Source of the DNA: Bacillota bacterium
GTDB lineage: Bacteria; Bacillota; Clostridia; Christensenellales; Aristaeellaceae
Direction: 5' to 3'
NCBI GenBank assembly: GCA_023459675.1
Contig: JAEWTC010000125.1
Location: 1 to 56,084, forward strand
Length of the DNA: 56,084 nucleotides
Numbering within the stretch: the first letter of the stretch is position 1; each line of letters begins with the position of its first letter. The notes beneath the pieces were generated by a model, which saw nothing but the letters and a program-made list of their open reading frames with translations, had not been told where the DNA came from and made no database searches. Shown in pieces: positions 17,509-26,406 of this stretch. Made by a program: the position numbers and the translations under genes.

Positions 17509-18561
17509 CTACCCAAGCTGCCGGTAACCCAGCTTCGCGCCGCAGCTCTCACGGATGATCAACGCCGGTGCGCGTACCAGCGTGACGGGCGCTTTCTGGC
17601 TCTGGGCGTTGGATACCAGCTCTACGATCGCGGTGCGGGCGCGCTCTTCCGAAAACAGGTCGATGGTCGTAAGCGGGGGCATGGTGTGGGGGCTGAAGTA
17701 ATTGTTGTCGCAGCCGATCAGCGCCATGTCCTCGGGCAGTTTCAGCCCCATGGAATGCAGCTGGTGAATGGCGCCGACGGCAACCATGTCGCTGAAAGCG
17801 ATAATCGCGGTGGGCCAGCGGTGCTTTTCGATGGTCGTCAGCATTCTAAGCACGGCAATCTCCCCGGTTTCTGCGGAAAAACCCGCCGCGCCGTGATAGG
17901 CGTCGTCCTTCACCAGGCCGAACTCCTTCACCGCGCGCAGATATCCCCAGGCCCGCGCGCCGGAGGCTTCCAGTGTTTTATTCCCGCCGATGAAGGCAAT
18001 GCGCCGGTGCCCCAGCATATGCAGGTGCTGCACGGCCTGGAACATCGCCGTTTCCAGGTCGTTGTGCAGAAACGTGCAGCTTACGCTTGCTAGCGGCGGG
18101 GAAATCGCCACCAGCGGCATGTGTTCCAAGATCATGTTCAGCGATACCGGAAGATCGGCGCGCTCGGCTTCCGAAACGCCGCCGATGTACAGCGCCCCGT
18201 GCAGCCGCCAGTGGATGATGCGCCTTGCGATCTCCGTCATATCGTAATCTTCGCCGTCCAGCAGCTGAAAAAGCATGGTCTGGTAGCCCAGCTTCTTGGC
18301 TTCCCGGTTCGCCGCGGACAGGATTCTGCCCCAGTACTGCCCGCTGGTTTCGGGAATGATCACCGCCAGCGTCTGCTGCGCCAGCGATACCTGCTGGCGC
18401 AGGCTCTGCCAGGTGGAAAAGTTATGGGCGCGGGCAATGGCTTCCACCTTCGCCCGTGTTTTCGCGCTTACGTTCTCGTGGCCCGATAATACGCGGGAAA
18501 CCGTGGAAGGCGCAACCTTCGCTTCTTTGGCGATATCGTAAATCGTCGGTGCTTTGGCCAT
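17509..18561 (-). CDS. LacI-family transcriptional regulator of the uronide/ABC locus
   Basis: 350 aa from ATG 18561 with AGGAAAGGA upstream. HTH at about 5-25 (TIYDIAKEAKVAPSTVSRVLSG), hinge, then a periplasmic-binding-protein-like effector domain (LAVIIPETSGQYWGRIL at about 64; IAFIGGNKTLEASGARAWGY at about 175; GCDNNYFSPHTMPPLTTID near 290). It is divergent from the ABC-importer operon, and two identical palindromes in the shared intergenic region are its likely operators. The likely effector is a uronide or oligosaccharide taken up by the operon; identity unknown. Confidence 0.92.
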   Translation of the reverse strand: MAKAPTIYDIAKEAKVAPSTVSRVLSGHENVSAKTRAKVEAIARAHNFSTWQSLRQQVSLAQQTLAVIIPETSGQYWGRILSAANREAKKLGYQTMLFQLLDGEDYDMTEIARRIIHWRLHGALYIGGVSEAERADLPVSLNMILEHMPLVAISPPLASVSCTFLHNDLETAMFQAVQHLHMLGHRRIAFIGGNKTLEASGARAWGYLRAVKEFGLVKDDAYHGAAGFSAETGEIAVLRMLTTIEKHRWPTAIIAFSDMVAVGAIHQLHSMGLKLPEDMALIGCDNNYFSPHTMPPLTTIDLFSEERARTAIVELVSNAQSQKAPVTLVRAPALIIRESCGAKLGYRQLG

Positions 18562-18615
18562 GGAACGGTCCTTTCCTCTCTGCGCCGGCAGCGCCCCGGC
18601 GGTTGCTTTGCCCAC

Positions 18616-18644
18616 AGTATACGCGATCCTCCCGCGGAAAGCAA
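18616..18644 (-). promoter_or_regulatory. Promoter of the lacI-type gene
   Basis: On the minus strand TTGCTT (18639-18644), 17 bp, TATACT (18616-18621), about 55 bases ahead of the start codon. The upstream operator (18652-18665) lies eight bases behind the -35, consistent with autoregulation. Confidence 0.6.
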
Positions 18645-18651
18645 GAAGAAT

Positions 18652-18665
18652 TGGAACAAGTTCCA
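18652..18665. promoter_or_regulatory. LacI-type operator O1
   Basis: Perfect palindrome TGGAACAAGTTCCA (6-bp arms, 2-bp centre). The same 14 bases recur at 18787-18800. It lies between the divergent promoters. Confidence 0.75.
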
Positions 18666-18705
18666 GAAAAATTGGGATTTCACGAAACGAGTCGCGCCGA
18701 GAATG

Positions 18706-18734
18706 TTGACAATGGGAAATGGGTGTGCTATATT
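18706..18734 (+). promoter_or_regulatory. Strong promoter of the ABC/uronide operon
   Basis: TTGACA (18706-18711, consensus), 17-bp spacer, TATATT (18729-18734) with an extended TGC immediately upstream. Expected start of transcription is near 18741, giving a leader of about 90 bases that contains operator O2. Confidence 0.8.
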
Positions 18735-18786
18735 GCCATTAAACATGGCGAAAATATGGGTAACTTGAGATCGTGTGCGGAAAAAT

Positions 18787-18800
18787 TGGAACAAGTTCCA
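18787..18800. promoter_or_regulatory. LacI-type operator O2 (in leader)
   Basis: Second exact copy of TGGAACAAGTTCCA, 135 bp downstream of O1 and roughly +47 to +60 from the predicted transcript start. Paired operators on both sides of a promoter suggest looping repression or a transcriptional roadblock. Confidence 0.75.
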
Positions 18801-18833
18801 TATTCAACGTCGAATTTGAAGGAGGATTCCCCA

Positions 18834-20105
18834 ATGAAGAAAATCGTATCCCTGGCGCTGGCAACCCTGATGCTGGTTGCGATGCTGGCCAATGTTACGG
18901 CATTGGCGGATGAGAAGCGCGTCGTTACGGTCGCCTCGTGGGACGTTACCGGCGCGGCCGCTAACTACCATGACGCCATCAAGGCGGGCTTTGAAGCCGC
19001 GAATCCGGACATCGAAATCCAATGGGTGGACCTTGCGTCGCAGGATTACGCGACGCTGGCGACGTCCATGCTGTCTGCCGGAGACCAGACCGACGTTTTC
19101 ATCATCAAAGAGATCACCGATCTCCAGAAATGGACCGATCAGGGCTTCCTGACGCCCCTCAACGACCTCGTAGCCGCCGATAACCTGGACCTGGCTCCGT
19201 TTGGCAAAATGATCGACGCCTGCCGCGTGGCCGACGGTTCCCTCAACGCCCTGCCGTTCCGCAGCGACTTCTGGGTACTGTACTACAACAAGACCCTGTT
19301 TGACGCGGCCGGCGTCGCCTATCCCACCGGGGATATGACCTGGGAACAGTATGCCGATCTCGCCCGGCAGATGACCAAGGGCGAAGGAATCGACAAGATC
19401 TACGGCACGCATTATCACACGTGGCTCAGCGCGGTTGCCAACTGGGCGGTCTGCGGTGTGGATTACACCCTGGCCGACGGCAACTACGACAACCTCAAGT
19501 ACTTCTACGAACTCACCCAAGGCCTGGAAGATGAAGGAGCCTGCATGGAGTTTGCCGAATTGAAAGCCGCAGGCCTGCACTATTCCGCCGCCTTCTATCA
19601 GGGCAATATCGCCATGCTGCCCATGGGCTCCTGGTTCATCGGCACCCTCATCAAGGAAAAGGCCGCCGGAACCTTCGATTTCGACTGGAGCTTCACCTCC
19701 GTGCCGCATATGGACGGCGTTCCCGCGAAATCCTCCTTTGGCAACATGACCGCCCTCTCCATCTCCAAGAACGCCGCCAACGCGGCGGACGCCTGGACGT
19801 TTGCCAAGTGGGTTAGCGGCGAAGAAGGCGCGAAGGCCATCGCGGCCGTCGGCACCCGCCCCGCCTATGTCAGCGACGCCGTTGCGGCCGCGTATGCGTC
19901 CGTGGCAGGCTTCCCGGCCGATGCCAGCGCGCTGGACGCACTGGTTCCCGCCAGCGTGAGCATGGAATGGCCCACCGGAGAACTGGTACCGCAGCTTAAG
20001 ACCATCGTCAACGAAGAGCACACCGCCATCATGAGCCGTGAAGCCACCATCGAAGAGGGCGTCACCTCCATGAACGAGCGCGCCGCCGAGGTGCTTGGCA
20101 ACTAA
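18834..20105 (+). CDS. ABC sugar transporter, extracellular substrate-binding protein
   Basis: 423 aa from ATG 18834 with a strong GGAGGA site nine bases upstream; in-frame sequence before it is the regulatory region. N-terminal signal peptide (MKKIVSLALATLMLVAML...ALA) with likely signal peptidase I cleavage after TALA near residue 25, and no lipobox Cys. The mature part is a family-1 (MalE/UgpB-like) solute-binding protein (VVTVASWDVTG, WEQYADLARQMTKG, MLPMGSWFIG, FAKWVSGEEGAKA). It delivers substrate to the two permeases downstream. Lack of a lipid anchor is unusual in a monoderm; see findings. Confidence 0.9.
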   Translation: MKKIVSLALATLMLVAMLANVTALADEKRVVTVASWDVTGAAANYHDAIKAGFEAANPDIEIQWVDLASQDYATLATSMLSAGDQTDVFIIKEITDLQKWTDQGFLTPLNDLVAADNLDLAPFGKMIDACRVADGSLNALPFRSDFWVLYYNKTLFDAAGVAYPTGDMTWEQYADLARQMTKGEGIDKIYGTHYHTWLSAVANWAVCGVDYTLADGNYDNLKYFYELTQGLEDEGACMEFAELKAAGLHYSAAFYQGNIAMLPMGSWFIGTLIKEKAAGTFDFDWSFTSVPHMDGVPAKSSFGNMTALSISKNAANAADAWTFAKWVSGEEGAKAIAAVGTRPAYVSDAVAAAYASVAGFPADASALDALVPASVSMEWPTGELVPQLKTIVNEEHTAIMSREATIEEGVTSMNERAAEVLGN

Positions 20106-20128
20106 GGTTTGAGATCCGTTCCATCTCG

Positions 20129-20162
20129 AGCGGGGGGGAGGAGGTTCTCCTCCCCGCTTTTC
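20129..20162 (+). terminator. Intra-operon attenuating terminator
   Basis: A GC-rich hairpin (GCGGGG...GGAGGAG, loop GTT, CTCCTCCCCGC) followed by TTTT, between the binding-protein gene and the first permease gene. Such partial terminators let the binding protein be made in excess over the permeases. Confidence 0.75.
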
Positions 20163-20185
20163 ACTCGGATAAGGGGGCTTCAACC

Positions 20186-21121
20186 ATGGCTTTGAAGGCG
20201 CGTATGGCTCCGCGTAAACCCGCAAGCAGGCTGCAGCGGAAAAACACGCTGATCGCCCTTTCCTTTCTGGCGCCGAATTTCATCGGCTTTGCCCTGATCA
20301 CCATGCTCCCCATCCTGTCCTCCATAGCGCTGTCCTTCCTTACGTGGAACGGCGGCGTGCTGGAAAATATCCGCTGGGCGGGTCTTGACAACTTTCGGGA
20401 AATCTTCAAGAACTTCAACTTTACCCGGTCGGATCTGGGCATTACGCTGAAGAACACCGTCTTCTACACGCTGGCAACCGTGCCGCTGACCATTCTGTTC
20501 TCCCTGTCGTTTGCGATGCTTCTCAACAAGGCCGTCAAAGCGGCAAGCTTTTTCCGCTTCGTATTCTTTTTTCCATACGTGGCGTCCGTCGTCGCGGTGT
20601 GCACCTGCTGGAACTACCTGCTGATGAAGTATGGCATCGTGAACACCTTCTTGAATTCGCTTGGCTTCTCCATGACGAAGTCGTGGACGCAAAGCAAGGA
20701 CCTTGCCATCTGGGCGCTGATCATCGTCGCCGTGTGGCGCAGCGCGGGGTATTATATGGTATTGTATATCGCGGGGCTGCAGAACATCCCCGGCGAGTTG
20801 TATGAAGCCGCTACCGTGGACGGCGCAAACGTATGGCAGAAGTTCTTTAAAATCACGCTGCCCATGCTCACGCCCACAACGTTCTTTGTTTCCATCATGA
20901 CGACCATCGGGTGCTTCAAGGTATTCGATACCGTCCTTCTGATGACGGACAGCGGCCCGGGCCGCGCAACGAAAATGCTCGTCAACTATATTTTTGACCT
21001 GAGCTTCAACCAAATCAAGTACGGCGTGGCCAGCGCCGTTGCCATGGTGCTGTTTGCGGTGGTGCTGATCGTGACCATCGTGCAGTTCCGCATGGAAAAG
21101 AAATGGGTCAACTACTTTTAG
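20186..21121 (+). CDS. ABC sugar transporter permease 1 (MalF/LacF-like)
   Basis: 311 aa from ATG 20186. About six TM helices, the first at about 28-50 (IALSFLAPNFIGFALITML). The EAA loop that contacts the ATPase is clear: EAATVDGANVWQKFFKITLP (about 209-228). It pairs with the permease that starts 14 bases after its stop. No ATPase gene is present in the locus, so a shared MsmK/UgpC-type ATPase encoded elsewhere is expected. Confidence 0.93.
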   Translation: MALKARMAPRKPASRLQRKNTLIALSFLAPNFIGFALITMLPILSSIALSFLTWNGGVLENIRWAGLDNFREIFKNFNFTRSDLGITLKNTVFYTLATVPLTILFSLSFAMLLNKAVKAASFFRFVFFFPYVASVVAVCTCWNYLLMKYGIVNTFLNSLGFSMTKSWTQSKDLAIWALIIVAVWRSAGYYMVLYIAGLQNIPGELYEAATVDGANVWQKFFKITLPMLTPTTFFVSIMTTIGCFKVFDTVLLMTDSGPGRATKMLVNYIFDLSFNQIKYGVASAVAMVLFAVVLIVTIVQFRMEKKWVNYF

Positions 21122-21135
21122 CAAGGAGGGAAAGC

Positions 21136-21999
21136 ATGACGACCGTTGGTTTCCGCCGTACAAACCCTGCCCGCGGCGCCCGGCGCATATTGCTTCGGGC
21201 GTGTATGCTCGCGTTTCTGCTTTTCTTCACGGTGCTCGCGTTTCTGCCGTTTATGTGGATGTTATCCTCCTCCCTGAAACTGGATAAGGACGTGTTCCGT
21301 TATCCCATCGAATGGATTCCTTCCGTCCGCCATTGGGAGAATTATTCGCTGATCTGGCAGCGCGTGCCGCTGCTGATCTACTTTAAGAATACGGCGCTGC
21401 TCTCCGTCGGCGTGACCGTAATGCAGATTTTAACCTCCAGCTTCGCTGCGTACGCCTTTGCCAAAATGCGCTTCAAGGGCCGCGATCTGCTGTTCCTTTG
21501 CTATATCGGCACCATTGCCATTCCGTGGCAGGTGTATATGCTGCCGCAGTTCATTATGATGCGCACGATCGGCCTGTACGATTCGCTGACGGCGCTGTTG
21601 GTGCTGCAAAGCTTTTCCGCGTTCGGCGTGTTTCTGATGCGCCAGTTTTTCCTGAGCATCCCCACCGATCTTTGCGAGGCGGCGCGCATCGACGGCCTGA
21701 GCGAATACGGCATCTGGGCGCGCATCATGATGCCCTTATCCAAACCCGCCATCGCAACGCTGACGATCTTCACGTTCGTGGGAACGTGGAACGATTTTAT
21801 GGGGCCGCTGATCTATCTGCGCAGCGACGCCGTGAAAACCATCCAGGTCGGCCTGCGGCGGTTTATTCAGGAGTATACCAGCGATTACCATCTCATCATG
21901 GCGGCGTCGCTGTGCACGCTTGTGCCCGTCGCGCTGATGTTTTTGCTGATGCAGCGGTACTTCATCGAAGGCATCGCGACCACCGGCATCAAGGGATAA
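21136..21999 (+). CDS. ABC sugar transporter permease 2 (MalG/LacG-like)
   Basis: 287 aa from ATG 21136 (MTTVGFRRTNPARG) with AAGGAGGG upstream; the 21103 in-frame start lies inside permease 1. Six predicted TM helices starting at about 20-42. EAA loop: CEAARIDGLSEYGIWARIMMP (about 181-201). Ends TTGIKG, a typical MalG-type tail. Together with the preceding gene it forms the membrane channel of the importer. Confidence 0.93.
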   Translation: MTTVGFRRTNPARGARRILLRACMLAFLLFFTVLAFLPFMWMLSSSLKLDKDVFRYPIEWIPSVRHWENYSLIWQRVPLLIYFKNTALLSVGVTVMQILTSSFAAYAFAKMRFKGRDLLFLCYIGTIAIPWQVYMLPQFIMMRTIGLYDSLTALLVLQSFSAFGVFLMRQFFLSIPTDLCEAARIDGLSEYGIWARIMMPLSKPAIATLTIFTFVGTWNDFMGPLIYLRSDAVKTIQVGLRRFIQEYTSDYHLIMAASLCTLVPVALMFLLMQRYFIEGIATTGIKG

Positions 22000-22041
22000 C
22001 AGGAATTTCAAACCGGCGCCCATGCCGGAAAGGGGAGCCCG

Positions 22042-23826
22042 ATGAACACCGAGATACGGAACAATCCGCTGCAAACCTGGACGGACGCGGAACAGGCGGC
22101 GTTGGATATTCTAAAGCCGCTTGTGCCGCTGCTGAGCCCCGGCGGGGCGCGCCTGCGCCTGGGTGAAACCGGCGCGGTCTACCCGCAGTCTACGGCGGAG
22201 ATGGAGGCGTTTGCCCGCCCGCTGTGGGCTATTATCCCGATGCTTGCGGGCGGTAGCCGCCGTATCCTGCCGGTTTGGGAGCTTTGGAAACGCGGCGTCA
22301 TCGCCGGAACCGATCCGGCGCACCCCGAGTACTGGGGCGAGGTGCACGATTTCGACCAGCGGCTGGTGGAAATGGCGGTTTTCGGCATGGGGATGGCGAT
22401 GATCCCCGAAACGTTCTATTTCGCGCTGCCGGAGGACGCGAGGCAAAACCTCTACCGGTGGCTTTCCCAGATCAACCGGAAAACGATGCCCAAAAACAAC
22501 TGGGTGTTTTTCCGCATTCTGGTGAACATGGGCTTCCGCGCCTGCGGCCTGCCGTTTGATAAGAAGCAGGTGGATGAGGATTTTGCGCTGATCAACAGCC
22601 ATGACGAGGGCGGCGGCTGGTATTACGACTACATGGACCAGCGGGACTATTACACGCCCTGGGCCTTTCACTTCTACGGGCTTTTATGCGCGCGCCTGTG
22701 GCCCGAGCTGCCAAACGCCGGGGAACTCAGGCGTCGCGCCGCGCTGTTTGCGCCGGATTTTTCCTGTTGGTTTGACGACGGCGGGGAGGCGCTGCCCTTT
22801 GGCCGCAGCCTGACGTACCGCTTCGCGCAGAGCGCGTTTTTTGCGGCGCAGGCGTACGCGGGCGTGGAAACGCCTGCGGTCGGCTACGGCGAAATGAAAC
22901 ACCTGCTGCTGTCCAACCTGCGCAGTTGGCTGCAAAAACCGATTTTCGACCGCGACGGCATTCTGACCATCGGGTATCATTACCCCAACCTGATCATGGC
23001 GGAAGGCTACAACGCGCCGGGCTCGCCGTATTGGGCCATGAAAACCTTCCTGTGCCTGGCGATGCCGCCGGAGCATCCCCTCTGGCAGGCAACGGAGAAA
23101 CGCCCCGCGCGGCCTGCGGTCAGCAGGCAGGAGCACGCAAGGCAGCTGATTACGCGCACGGACGGGGGAGCCACGGTCACCGCGTATCAGGCGGGCAACC
23201 ACTGCGTGGAGCACGCGCACAGCGAAGCCAAATACGAGAAGTTCGCCTACTCCACGGCGTTCGGGTTCAGCGTGTCCAAATCGCGGCTGAAGCTTTCCGC
23301 CGGCGCGTTTGACAGCATGCTGGCCGTAAGCCTGGACGGCGTTTGCTATCATCCGCGCTTTGGCTGCGAAAACTTTCACATCGGCGAACGGTCGGTGACG
23401 GCGGTCTGGAAGCCGCTGCCTTCGGTCACGGTGGAAACGGAGCTGATCCCGTTTGGCGTCTGGCATATCCGCCGGCACACCATCCGCACCGATACGGCCA
23501 TTCACATCGCGGAAGGCGGGTTCGCCATCGCGGCGGACGGCGCCGGGGTATGCGAACAAATCGCCTCGGATACCGGCGCTGCGGCGCTCGCGCCGTGGGG
23601 CTTGAGCGGAATCAAGGCGCTGCGCGGGTACGGCGCGGCGGAAGTGGTCGGGCCCGAGCCCAATACCAACCTGCTGTCTCCGCGTACGCTTTTACCCACG
23701 CTCAGGGCTTCGCTTGCGGCGGGCGAGCACCGGCTGGTCTGCGCGGTGCTGGGCACGCGGTCCGGCGAGCGGAAACTTTGGCAGTTCATCCCCAAGGAGG
23801 TATTGGAATTTGAACAACTGGGCTGA
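22042..23826 (+). CDS. DUF2264 family protein (likely glycoside hydrolase)
   Basis: 594 aa from ATG 22042 with AGGGGAG upstream. The DUF2264 region spans about 10-360: ARPLWAIIPMLAGG, EYWGEVHDFDQRLVEMAVFG, MPKNNWVFFRILVNMG, WYYDYMDQRDYYTPWAFHFYG and DGILTIGYHYPNLIMAEGYNAPGS (motifs given separately, an alpha/alpha-toroid pattern). A beta-rich C-terminal region follows. Some DUF2264 proteins are, as I recall, placed in CAZy GH154 with beta-glucuronidase activity. No signal peptide, so it acts on imported material. It overlaps the GH88 gene by 17 bases. Confidence 0.85.
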   Translation: MNTEIRNNPLQTWTDAEQAALDILKPLVPLLSPGGARLRLGETGAVYPQSTAEMEAFARPLWAIIPMLAGGSRRILPVWELWKRGVIAGTDPAHPEYWGEVHDFDQRLVEMAVFGMGMAMIPETFYFALPEDARQNLYRWLSQINRKTMPKNNWVFFRILVNMGFRACGLPFDKKQVDEDFALINSHDEGGGWYYDYMDQRDYYTPWAFHFYGLLCARLWPELPNAGELRRRAALFAPDFSCWFDDGGEALPFGRSLTYRFAQSAFFAAQAYAGVETPAVGYGEMKHLLLSNLRSWLQKPIFDRDGILTIGYHYPNLIMAEGYNAPGSPYWAMKTFLCLAMPPEHPLWQATEKRPARPAVSRQEHARQLITRTDGGATVTAYQAGNHCVEHAHSEAKYEKFAYSTAFGFSVSKSRLKLSAGAFDSMLAVSLDGVCYHPRFGCENFHIGERSVTAVWKPLPSVTVETELIPFGVWHIRRHTIRTDTAIHIAEGGFAIAADGAGVCEQIASDTGAAALAPWGLSGIKALRGYGAAEVVGPEPNTNLLSPRTLLPTLRASLAAGEHRLVCAVLGTRSGERKLWQFIPKEVLEFEQLG

Positions 23827-24937
23827 GAAAACCTTCGCAAAACTTGCGGATAAATACAGGGCGTCGGCGGCGCTTGCCGCCCGGCAGGACATCATTCCCT
23901 ACGCGGGCGGAGCGGAGCTTTGGCTGGGTTCGCCTTACGAGGGGGACGCGTGGTGGACGGGCGGCTTCTGGCCGGGGCTGATGTGGCAGCTGCACGCGGC
24001 GACCCGTCAGGATATTTTCCGCACGGAGGCGCTGCGCGTGGAACAGCGCCTTGTGCAGGAGCTTTGTTACTTCAAGCGCCTGTATCACGACGTCGGGTTT
24101 ATGTATCTTTTGTCCTGCGGCGCGAACTGGATGATGAACGGGGACCGCGATTCCAAACGTAACCTGCTGCACGCCGCCACCATTCTGGCCGGGCGGTTCA
24201 ACCTGGCGGGCGGTTACATCCGCGCCTGGAACGAGGATAAGGCCGGCTGGGCGATTATCGACAGCATGATGAACCTGAGCCTCCTGTTTTGGGCCGGGCG
24301 GGAAACCAAGGACCCGCGGTTTGATCAGATTGCCGTGCGGCATGCCGACACCGCCATCCGGGAGTTTGTGCGGGAAGACGGCAGCTGCAACCATATCGTG
24401 ATCTTTGATCCGCATACCGGGGCCGTTCTGCAAAAGCCCGCGGGGCAGGGCTATGCCGAAGGTTCCAGCTGGAGCCGTGGGCAGGCCTGGGCGCTGTACG
24501 GCTTTACGCTGAGCTATCTGAGCACCGGCCTGGAACGCTATCTGCAGACCGCGTGCAAAATTGCGGACTATTTTCTGGAAAACATCCGCCCGGACGGCTT
24601 AACGGATTGCGATTTCCGCCAGCCCAGGGAGCCGGAGCGGATCGATAACATCGCCGCCGCTTGCGCCTCCTGCGCCTTGATCGAGCTCAGCCGCATCCCG
24701 GAGGCTGCCCGCGACGGGGAGTATCTGGACGCGGCGCTGCGTATGCTCCGCGCGCTGGATCGCCTGTGCGCGGATTACTCCGGGAACACCGCGGGCGTGC
24801 TGCAGAAATGCACCGCCGCCTACCACGACGGCGGAGCGGGCGTGCATACCAACATCGTGTACGGCGACTATTTCTTTGCCGAAGCGCTGGCCAAGCTGCA
24901 GGGAACCGACCCGATGCTTTGGATGTGCGGGAAATAG
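23810..24937 (+). CDS. Unsaturated uronyl hydrolase (GH88/GH105 type)
   Basis: 375 aa from TTG 23810, chosen because AAGGAGG (23794-23800) is nine bases upstream and the length then matches the roughly 377-aa family. Motifs: WWTGGFWPGLMW (about 48-59), YHDVGFMYLLSCGA with catalytic-type Asp94, WAIIDSMMNLSLLFW with Asp151, WSRGQAWALYGF (about 223-234). These correspond to the two Asp of Bacillus unsaturated glucuronyl hydrolase. It removes the 4,5-unsaturated uronic acid left by polysaccharide lyases. It is cytoplasmic (no signal peptide) and the last gene of the operon. Confidence 0.92.
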   Translation: MNNWAEKTFAKLADKYRASAALAARQDIIPYAGGAELWLGSPYEGDAWWTGGFWPGLMWQLHAATRQDIFRTEALRVEQRLVQELCYFKRLYHDVGFMYLLSCGANWMMNGDRDSKRNLLHAATILAGRFNLAGGYIRAWNEDKAGWAIIDSMMNLSLLFWAGRETKDPRFDQIAVRHADTAIREFVREDGSCNHIVIFDPHTGAVLQKPAGQGYAEGSSWSRGQAWALYGFTLSYLSTGLERYLQTACKIADYFLENIRPDGLTDCDFRQPREPERIDNIAAACASCALIELSRIPEAARDGEYLDAALRMLRALDRLCADYSGNTAGVLQKCTAAYHDGGAGVHTNIVYGDYFFAEALAKLQGTDPMLWMCGK

Positions 24938-25016
24938 CGCTCTCCGACAACGCTCTTCGTAGATCGCTCCTGCGGAAATAGACGCACCGGAAACTTGAAA
25001 ACCGATCAGGACGGAC

Positions 25017-25046
25017 ATGAAAAAGGGAGGCAACGGCCTCCCTTTC
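25017..25046 (-). terminator. Terminator of galK
   Basis: AAAGGGAGG (25022-25030) pairs with CCTCCCTTT (25037-25045) around a 6-base loop; the A-run at 25017-25024 gives the T-tract on the minus strand. The first part of the 114-bp gap (24938-25016) shows nothing else. Confidence 0.75.
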
Positions 25047-25051
25047 GCATG

Positions 25052-26329
25052 TTACCCCAGGCGGATGATCGCCGGGCCGGTGGGGCGGATATCCAGCGGG
25101 GTTGCGGCATTCTTGCCGAACACCGCTTCCATTTCGCGCACGAAGCCCGGCAGCAGACCGAGGGGCACAAAGTTGAGCGTCGTGCCCGCGAAACCGCCGC
25201 CGTGCACACGCCACGCGCCCTTGCCCCGGAGCAGCTGCTCGGCAATCATCAGCGCCAGCGGGATCTCCTGCCGGTCGGAAGCCGCGTAGGTGTTCTGCAA
25301 ATACATCGCGCTGCTTTGCCCGGATTCGAGGATGCCCTGCAAAAACGCTGGTAGATCGTCCCGCCGCAGGGCGTCCGCGCAGCGGGAAACGCGCTCGTTT
25401 TCCGTATAGAAATGCTGTGCGCGCAGCACGGCGCGGTCGCGGATCTCCATGGGCAGGGCTTTTCGAACCGCGGGGATGCCCGCGAAGAAGGTTTCGGCGG
25501 GCACTTCGCGCAGCACGGCCTTGCCGAACACTTGTGCAACGGCCCGCATTTCGTGGGGAATGGCTGCGTAGCAGTGGGTGAGGTCGTCGTGGCTTCCGCC
25601 CGTCGCCACCACAACCAAAGCGAAATCCTTCTTCGCAAAATCGTACGCGATCGCCTCAATCACCGGCTCGTCGGCCGCGAAATCGATCGCGGTCAGGCCG
25701 CCCATGCTGGAGGCTATCTGATCCATCAAGCCGCTGGGCTTGCCGAAAAACACGTTCTCGGCGTATTGCGCGCATTGGGCGCGCTTCACCGCGCCGATGG
25801 AGCCGCCGTTATACAGCTCGCTGAAAATGGCGCAGATCAGCACCTCGAATGCCGCGGACGAGCTTAACCCGCTGCCGGAAAAAACGCCCGTGGTTGTTAC
25901 GGCCTGAAAACCGCCCACCTGATAACCGTGGTCTTTCAGCCAGTAGGCGATGCCGCGCACCAGCGATACGGACGATCCCTTTTCCGCTTCCACCGGCGCA
26001 AGGTCCCGCAGATCCACCACGACGGGCGCGTGCCCCTCGCTGTGTACGGCGACCACCGGCTCGGCGCACGGGCTGACCGCGGCCAGCGTATCCAGGTTCA
26101 CCGCCCCGGCAAGCACTTTGCCGCGGTTGTGGTCGGTATGGTTGCCGCAGATTTCGGTACGGCCCGGCGCGCTGGCAAACAGCACGTCTTTTGCCGCGCC
26201 GAATACTTTTTCATGGGTTTCCAGCAGGCGCGCATAGCGGTCGACCTGCGTTTGCGTCATGTTTGCGCGGCTGCCGTACAGCGCGGATAAACGGCTGCCG
26301 ATCTGTTTTTCGAGTTGGGCTCGTGTCAT
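25052..26329 (-). CDS. galK: Galactokinase
   Basis: 425 aa from ATG 26329 (MTRAQLEKQIG); a TTG start eight codons upstream is possible but has no better site. GHMP kinase with the galactokinase signature APGRTEICGNHTDHNRG (about 56-72), the ATP loop GVFSGSGLSSSAAFE (about 148-162) and the C-terminal motif VHGGGFAGTT (about 378-387). It phosphorylates galactose to galactose 1-phosphate (Leloir pathway); galT and galE are not here. It has its own promoter in the 77-bp gap after the AEC gene. Confidence 0.93.
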   Translation of the reverse strand: MTRAQLEKQIGSRLSALYGSRANMTQTQVDRYARLLETHEKVFGAAKDVLFASAPGRTEICGNHTDHNRGKVLAGAVNLDTLAAVSPCAEPVVAVHSEGHAPVVVDLRDLAPVEAEKGSSVSLVRGIAYWLKDHGYQVGGFQAVTTTGVFSGSGLSSSAAFEVLICAIFSELYNGGSIGAVKRAQCAQYAENVFFGKPSGLMDQIASSMGGLTAIDFAADEPVIEAIAYDFAKKDFALVVVATGGSHDDLTHCYAAIPHEMRAVAQVFGKAVLREVPAETFFAGIPAVRKALPMEIRDRAVLRAQHFYTENERVSRCADALRRDDLPAFLQGILESGQSSAMYLQNTYAASDRQEIPLALMIAEQLLRGKGAWRVHGGGFAGTTLNFVPLGLLPGFVREMEAVFGKNAATPLDIRPTGPAIIRLG

Positions 26330-26368
26330 GGGGGTGCCGCCTTTCGTTTGCAAAAGTTCTCTCCGGTT

Positions 26369-26397
26369 ATCATACGCGCAGGCCGGGCGCTGCGCAA
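26369..26397 (-). promoter_or_regulatory. Promoter of galK
   Basis: Minus strand: TTGCGC (26392-26397), 17 bp, TATGAT (26369-26374), 40 bases before the galK start. The -35 overlaps a small GCGC-rich dyad. Confidence 0.55.
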
Positions 26398-26406
26398 GAG
26401 CGCAGT

